A stretch of DNA of 10,631 nucleotides, taken from Methanobrevibacter sp. (GTDB lineage: Archaea; Methanobacteriota; Methanobacteria; Methanobacteriales; Methanobacteriaceae). Location of the stretch: positions 1 through 10,631 of the forward strand of contig JAUNXD010000039.1 in the NCBI GenBank assembly GCA_030539985.1, written 5' to 3'. Shown here in pieces: positions 7,408-10,631 of the stretch (position 1 is the stretch's first letter; each line of letters opens with the position of its first letter). The notes under the pieces were generated by a model. The model searched no databases. It was not told the origin of the DNA and was given only the letters and a program-made list of their open reading frames with translations. The translations under genes were made by a program, and so were the position numbers.

Positions 7408-7424
7408 TCTCATCTCTTTTTTTT
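7396..7424 (+). terminator. intrinsic terminator of the small secreted gene
   Basis: GATGAGA (7396-7402) pairs exactly with TCTCATC (7408-7414) around GTTAA, so the stop codon (7405-7407) sits in the loop. A T-run of eight bases follows (7417-7424). The orientation serves the plus-strand gene only. Confidence 0.75.
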
Positions 7425-7444
7425 AAAATAATTGTTTTTGAAAT

Positions 7445-8629
7445 TTAGTCATCAGCTAAATTATCAAAGTATCCTTGGATAAACACGACCGGTGTTCCCT
7501 TATCTCCGGAACCGCTTGTCAAATCACACAGTGAACCGATCAAATCGGTAAGCACTCTTGGAGTGGTTCCTTCGGTAATCATCTGACCTGTCAAGTTTTC
7601 ATCCTTGTTTTTGATTTCATCTTTTATCGCTTCTTTAAGCTCATCGCCTTTCAAATCAGCAAATTTGTTGTCTGAAACGTATTTCAATTTGATTTCATTC
7701 GGATATCCTACAAGTCCGCTGGTATGTGCCGGGGACACTACAGGATCGGCCAGTTCCCAGATTTTTCCCACAGGATCCTTGAAGGCTCCGTCACCGTAAA
7801 CCATGACTTCAATCTGTTTGCCCGTAAGCTCAACAAGTCTTTTTTGAACCTCTTCAACCAGGGCCTGTCCGGTTTTAGGGAAGAGTTTCAGTTTCTCTTC
7901 GGTTGCCTTGTTGGAACCTAAAAGTCCGTAATCCGGATTGAAACCTGAATCGCCGACAGGTTCGTTTAAAACCTGATATAATCCGTAAACATTTGCTCCT
8001 TCAGCCTTCAACATTTTTGTGCTTTTCTCCCTTGTGTGAATGTCACAGGTGAGCACGTCATTGGTGTAGTCGAGAATTGTTCTGATATTGTTTGAAAATA
8101 CGAATTCGACTTCACAGTCTTCGCTTTCAATTAAATCACGGTAAAAGTCAACCATGTTGATTCCGGTAAACGGATGAATCCATGAACCGAATGTTTCCTT
8201 GTATTCTTCCTCGGAAATGACGCTTGCAAGGTCATATTCGCTTTCATCTAAAATTCTCTCATCCATAATTCCGTTTCCCACTTCATCAGCAGGAAATGAT
8301 GTAAGAAGGGTAATCTTATCCATTCCTCTTGCAATACCCTTTAAAATAATTGAAAAACGGTTTCTGCTTAAAATCGGATTTACGACACCGATGTTTTTGG
8401 ACGGGAATTTGCTTTTCAAGTCTTCGGCAACGTCATCGACGGTTACGTAATTTCCTTCTGAAATACCTACGACAGCTTCTGTAATTGAAACAATGTCTTT
8501 GTCCCTGAATTCGAATCCTTCACTTTCTTTTGCAGCCATCACTGAATCTACGACTATGGTGGCTAAATCATCATCTTTTTTAATAATTGGTGTTCTTATA
8601 CCACGTATTACAGTACCAACACATCTCAT
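7445..8629 (-). CDS. CofE-like (F420-0 gamma-glutamyl ligase family) protein
   Basis: The family's best known member, CofE, adds glutamates to coenzyme F420-0 using GTP. This protein has 394 residues, much longer than archaeal CofE (about 250). The N-terminal half carries the family pattern DIVSITEAVVGISEGN (45-60), then GVVNPILSRNRFSII (81-95) and a DEVGNG segment (115-120). The second half includes MVYGDGAFKDP (276-286), SPAHTSGLVGYP (299-310) and SGSGDKGTP (372-380), likely metal- or nucleotide-binding loops. Similar long forms occur in bacteria that do not make F420, so the substrate may be another acid or peptide. Calling it cofE would be unsafe. The ATG at 8629 has AGGAG eight bases upstream and a TATA-like box at 8671-8679. 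It converges on the small secreted gene with a 37-base gap and has no evident terminator of its own. Confidence 0.72.
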   Translation of the reverse strand: MRCVGTVIRGIRTPIIKKDDDLATIVVDSVMAAKESEGFEFRDKDIVSITEAVVGISEGNYVTVDDVAEDLKSKFPSKNIGVVNPILSRNRFSIILKGIARGMDKITLLTSFPADEVGNGIMDERILDESEYDLASVISEEEYKETFGSWIHPFTGINMVDFYRDLIESEDCEVEFVFSNNIRTILDYTNDVLTCDIHTREKSTKMLKAEGANVYGLYQVLNEPVGDSGFNPDYGLLGSNKATEEKLKLFPKTGQALVEEVQKRLVELTGKQIEVMVYGDGAFKDPVGKIWELADPVVSPAHTSGLVGYPNEIKLKYVSDNKFADLKGDELKEAIKDEIKNKDENLTGQMITEGTTPRVLTDLIGSLCDLTSGSGDKGTPVVFIQGYFDNLADD

Positions 8630-8670
8630 TTATATTACTCCTAACCTTGAGTTTAACTAACCCATTTATT

Positions 8671-8679
8671 GTATATAGT
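8671..8679 (-). promoter_or_regulatory. TATA box for the CofE-like gene
   Basis: The minus strand reads ACTATATAC here. This predicts a transcription start near 8649, giving a leader of about 20 bases that includes the AGGAG ribosome binding site. Confidence 0.45.
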
Positions 8680-8684
8680 TTTAA

Positions 8685-8876
8685 TTATTTAAGTTTTGAG
8701 ATTGATTCAATTTTGAGATGGTTGTGTTGAAGATTTTTCAAGCGTGTTTTTGCGGTTTGAAAACCGACCAGTTTTTGCCATTTAAAAAACTCCTTTTTAA
8801 TTTCACTGAATCAATAGGTTCTGGGCAGTGTAGCATCCAACTATTTCATTTTAAATTCAAAATCGCCATCTATCAT
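8685..8876 (-). pseudogene. possible decayed reading frame, family unknown
   Basis: One frame runs from an ATG at 8876 to a TAA at 8685-8687 with only two internal stops, TAG (8841-8843) and TGA (8811-8813). Its last uninterrupted part is 41 codons (8685-8810) and reads like a natural basic protein tail: FSEIKKEFFKWQKLVGFQTA, then KTRLKNLQ. The rhythm recalls the C-terminal helices of DDE transposases, but I cannot name a family. A second small frame (MAKTGRFSNRKNTL, 24 codons, 8707-8781) has AAGGAG eight bases upstream but shows no other sign of being a gene. The remainder of 8638-9028 holds only inverted repeats. Low confidence: chance open frames of this size are possible in A+T-rich DNA. 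Confidence 0.22.
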
Positions 8877-8919
8877 TGTTAATTATTCATTAATTTTTAC
8901 ATTATGTGGCCCTGTGTAA

Positions 8920-9016
8920 AAAGGAAGCTATTAAACACATATTAAAGCTAATTATCATTTAATTGTCAGTTCATCAAATTAGAAAATTTTTGGATCAATC
9001 CAACTTGGCTTCCTTT
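8920..9016. repeat. paired inverted repeats downstream of the small membrane gene
   Basis: AAAGGAAGC (8920-8928) is the exact reverse complement of GCTTCCTTT (9008-9016), enclosing 79 bases. Inside, TTGGAT and ATCCAA (8990-9003) form a tight 6-bp palindrome. The block lies just after the stop of the 48-codon gene (9029). It could be the remnant of a small mobile element or a 3' hairpin; no strong T-run follows on the minus strand. Confidence 0.35.
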
Positions 9017-9028
9017 CGACATAGGTTG

Positions 9029-9175
9029 TTAACCTATTAATTCAATAGTCAACAATATGTAGTAACTTGCCATGAAAATGTAAGAGATAGCAAGAACTAT
9101 ATTTTCAACAGTCAGTATACAAATTCCTCCAATATTGAATAGGAGTGTTCTTAATGAATGCTCTTTTTCCATCAT
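9029..9175 (-). CDS. small single-span membrane protein, 48 residues
   Basis: Reading the minus strand from the ATG at 9175 gives 48 residues starting MMEKEHSLRTLLFNIGG and ending IELIG. A charged N-terminus (MMEKEHSLR) is followed by an almost unbroken hydrophobic stretch from residue 11 to 46, enough for one long or two short membrane segments. AGGTG stands five bases before the first ATG, matching the ribosome binding sites of other genes here. TATA-like sequence lies on the minus strand at about 9240-9250, predicting a start near 9218. I recognise no family. The size and charge pattern would suit a small toxin-like, holin-like or regulatory membrane peptide, but nothing shows which. It stands alone between inverted repeats and a candidate structured RNA on the opposite strand. 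Confidence 0.55.
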   Translation of the reverse strand: MMEKEHSLRTLLFNIGGICILTVENIVLAISYIFMASYYILLTIELIG

Positions 9176-9342
9176 AAAAACACCTAATTGAATAATTATT
9201 ATATTAGTGTTTTAGAAATAATTATTTTTAATTAAAACTATATAATATTTGTTATTTTTAAAAATCAACATTGCTTTAATCATATTAAATTGTTTTGACT
9301 ATAGAATATTGCTCTAATCATGTAATTGTTAATGTAGAAATG
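9176..9342. other. A+T-rich spacer with an imperfect direct repeat
   Basis: No reading frame is supported here. Two imperfect copies stand in direct orientation: 9270-9294 (ATTGCTTTAATCAT followed by ATTAAATTGTT) and 9308-9330 (ATTGCTCTAATCAT followed by GTAATTGTT), 38 bases apart. They lie just upstream of the TATA box at 9343, a position suitable for a regulator. The left part contains minus-strand promoter-like sequence for the 48-codon gene. Confidence 0.4.
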
Positions 9343-9350
9343 TTTATATA
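9343..9350 (+). promoter_or_regulatory. TATA box before the candidate structured RNA
   Basis: TTTATATA is a near-ideal archaeal TATA box. It predicts a transcription start at about 9370-9375. No protein gene with a ribosome binding site follows within 400 bases, which suggests the transcript is an RNA. Confidence 0.5.
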
Positions 9351-9359
9351 TTTTGAGGG

Positions 9360-9490
9360 GCATATTATTAAATAACATCTTTTTGATGTGTAGGTTATTA
9401 TACAAAACCTAATTGAATATGCTGGACGAGGATGTGTCAAAATTTGCTGATGCAAATTTGTCCTTGTTCAAATTTTAAAGCTTTTTTTTT
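9360..9490 (+). ncRNA. candidate structured small RNA
   Basis: The segment is packed with exact complementarity. GCATATT (9360-9366) pairs with AATATGC (9416-9422). AATAAC (9371-9376) pairs with GTTATT (9394-9399), extended by ATC and GAT inside. TAGGTT (9391-9396) can instead pair with AACCTA (9406-9411). The strongest element is a two-part hairpin: 9424-9432 pairs with 9461-9469 over nine positions (two G-U), topped by AAATTTGC (9440-9447) and GCAAATTT (9452-9459) with a four-base loop. AAAATTTG (9439-9446) can also pair with CAAATTTT (9469-9476), so two folds compete. AAAGCTTT and nine T (9482-9490) follow as a terminator. A 19-codon frame (9419-9478) overlaps the hairpin but has no ribosome binding site. 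If transcription starts near 9372, the outermost helix is not in the RNA. No known RNA family is recognised. Confidence 0.45.
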
Positions 9491-9803
9491 GAAATTACTT
9501 TTTGAAGGAATCTGTAGATATCAATTTAAATCTAGAGATGATGCATTTATTACGGTTCTTGTATAGTCGTAAGCAATATATTTTTCACATCTGTGCTTTT
9601 GTGCAAATATGATTTGCCGCTTTTTCTCACTTCAAAAACACCTATTTAAAACCAAAACCAAAAATAGTAATCAGACCTTATCTGGATGATGTCTAAACAT
9701 AATTAAACCAGAATTATTGTATTACATCGATTATCAACTGTCCATAGGGGATAGTTTAGAAAAAAGATCTTTTTTCCTGGTGAAATTTAGATGGAGGAAA
9801 GTA
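9491..9803. other. spacer upstream of the nuclease gene, with 18-bp palindrome
   Basis: No gene is convincingly present. GCAAAT and ATTTGC (about 9603-9617) form a 6-bp hairpin. On the minus strand an open stretch with AGGTG and a GTG start gives about 26 codons (MRKSGKSYLHKSTD...) but has no recognisable relative. A perfect 18-bp palindrome, GAAAAAAGATCTTTTTTC, lies at 9759-9776, 27 bases before the nuclease ATG. It could bind a dimeric repressor. Confidence 0.4.
9759..9776. promoter_or_regulatory. 18-bp perfect palindrome, candidate operator
   Basis: GAAAAAAGATCTTTTTTC reads identically on both strands without a spacer, centred on GATC. It lies just upstream of the GGAGG ribosome binding site of the nuclease-like gene. 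In RNA it would be a loopless stem, so a DNA-binding role is more likely than a terminator. Confidence 0.4.
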
Positions 9804-10631
9804 ATGATTAGAAAAAGAAAAATCCACAAACCCTTTGATTTGGGATTTAATCTTTTGTTTAATGAATTTCCAGAAGAATTTCTTGAACTGATAGGTGCTC
9901 CGGGAAAATTTCGCAGAAAAGCAAATGCGGATGCATACGTGGGAAATGGAGATAAGCTTAGAATGGACGCTTCATACATTGTTGATCCGGACTACAAAAC
10001 TGTATTTCGGCCTTCAGTTTGCAATGGTGAACATCAATCAACACCGGTTGATGATGCAAAACTCGCAATAATGGGGGACTATGCTGTCCAGCAGGTTCAT
10101 GATGAGAATCTCCCTCAGATTTCCTGGGTTGCATCCCACATTCCAAAAGAAAAACACAAAACTGAATTGGAATACACACAATCATGCATTATCAGGCCCG
10201 TCTTTTTAGACTTGGGTGAGGAAGACAACAGGAAAAGATTAAGTAGTGTGAGAGATATAATTAGTCAACAAGACTATATAAGTACAAAGGATGCATTAAA
10301 TCTTGGAGTTATCGCATTGTTCGCTCCAAGACATCATGCTCGTGAAATAACTGAACAGACGGTTCAATTATATGATAAAATTGCTGGTCAGTTGTCTAAG
10401 AAGCTTGAATATACTGTATATTCTGTTTTGCGTGCAATGGTTGATGCGTACTTCGATGATGAAAGTGAATATTGGGGGTTGATTTCGATGATGAATCAAA
10501 ATACCAGTGCAGATACGGCTGAAAGATTTGTATCTCTTGAAATCATGCAAGAGGACCTTGAGGTTGCTAATAATAATCTTGAGGTTGCTCATAGTGATCT
10601 TGAAGCCGCTGAAGATAGGATTAAAGAGCTT
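9804..10631 (+). CDS. Rpn/YhgA-like PD-(D/E)XK nuclease, partial at the right edge
   Basis: The first 276 residues are present and no stop is reached. The frame starts at ATG 9804 with GGAGG seven bases upstream. Residues 50-78 carry the pattern of the Rpn (recombination-promoting nuclease, YhgA-like) family. Asp55 lies in LRMDASYIV, and GEHQSTP (75-81) gives the E-x-Q core with Glu76 and Gln78, followed by DDAKLAIMGDYAVQQVH, the typical helix. Residues 100-245 are a mostly helical region. From 251 three heptads (DLEVANN, NLEVAHS, DLEAAED) start a coiled coil that runs out of the window. Known family members are DNA endonucleases tied to recombination and, in recent work, phage defence. Classical members lack a known partner protein but some make a short internal product. 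The hydrophobic strand before GEHQS is poorer than usual (SVCNG), so family and activity need testing. Confidence 0.6.
   Translation, partial: MIRKRKIHKPFDLGFNLLFNEFPEEFLELIGAPGKFRRKANADAYVGNGDKLRMDASYIVDPDYKTVFRPSVCNGEHQSTPVDDAKLAIMGDYAVQQVHDENLPQISWVASHIPKEKHKTELEYTQSCIIRPVFLDLGEEDNRKRLSSVRDIISQQDYISTKDALNLGVIALFAPRHHAREITEQTVQLYDKIAGQLSKKLEYTVYSVLRAMVDAYFDDESEYWGLISMMNQNTSADTAERFVSLEIMQEDLEVANNNLEVAHSDLEAAEDRIKEL
10554..10616 (+). repeat. three 21-bp tandem repeats encoding heptads
   Basis: Units at 10554-10574, 10575-10595 and 10596-10616 share the core CTTGAGGTTGCT or a close variant and each encodes one heptad of a coiled coil (DLEVANN, NLEVAHS, DLEAAED). The array probably continues past the window. 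In-frame 21-bp repeats can change copy number without breaking the gene. Confidence 0.75.

Noticed and set aside
8707..8781. A 24-codon minus-strand frame starting MAKTGRFSNRKNTL with AAGGAG upstream
   Set aside because: Very short, no relatives recognised, and it overlaps a more protein-like frame. The ribosome binding site alone is not enough.
9419..9478. A 19-codon frame MLDEDVSKFADANLSLFKF
   Set aside because: No ribosome binding site, and most of its bases are accounted for by the strong hairpin of the candidate RNA. A leader peptide cannot be excluded.
8638..9803. tRNA, CRISPR array or complete insertion sequence in the long gene-free stretch
   Set aside because: No cloverleaf with a T-arm, no regularly spaced repeats and no intact transposase or matched terminal repeats with target duplication could be found.
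9734..10592. Minus-strand frames of 74-81 codons opposite the nuclease gene
   Set aside because: The plus strand holds a continuous 276-codon frame with a good ribosome binding site and family motifs; the reverse frames are shadows.

Overview
The window looks like the chromosome of a gut or rumen methanogen of the order Methanobacteriales, most likely a Methanobrevibacter. This rests on A+T-rich DNA, TATA-type promoters, ribosome binding sites matching GGAGGTGAT, a signal-peptide beta-helix protein with a lysine-rich Ig-like tail typical of Methanobrevibacter adhesin-like proteins, and a CofE-type (F420 ligase family) protein.

Layout. 1-640: a decayed TIGR04255-family gene (minus strand) with a promoter, but with ACG where ATG is expected and a frameshift near its end. 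788-3465: a surface-glycan block with UDP-galactopyranose mutase (glf, minus) and a GT2 glycosyltransferase (minus). Between them, on the plus strand, is a small nucleoside 2-deoxyribosyltransferase-like gene whose 3' end overlaps the glycosyltransferase. 3575-5290: a secreted adhesin-like protein (minus). 5625-6800: metK, an S-adenosylmethionine synthetase of bacterial rather than archaeal type. 6970-7407: a small secreted protein of unknown function. 7445-8629: a long CofE-like protein (minus).

8638-9803 is a 1.2-kb stretch without ordinary genes. It holds a broken reading frame, several inverted repeats, an unlisted 48-codon membrane peptide gene with a good ribosome binding site, and a promoter followed by a very self-complementary segment ending in a T-run, probably a structured RNA. 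At 9804 an Rpn/YhgA-like PD-(D/E)XK nuclease gene starts and runs off the right edge inside a heptad-repeat coiled coil.

How they fit. glf and the glycosyltransferase could supply galactofuranose-containing surface polysaccharide, and the adhesin-like and small secreted proteins would sit in the same cell envelope. metK and the CofE-like gene are metabolic. The right end (decayed frame, repeats, small membrane peptide, candidate RNA, nuclease) has the character of an accessory island and is the least explained part. Three separate genes (adhesin, metK, small secreted protein) end in intrinsic terminators whose hairpin includes the stop codon.
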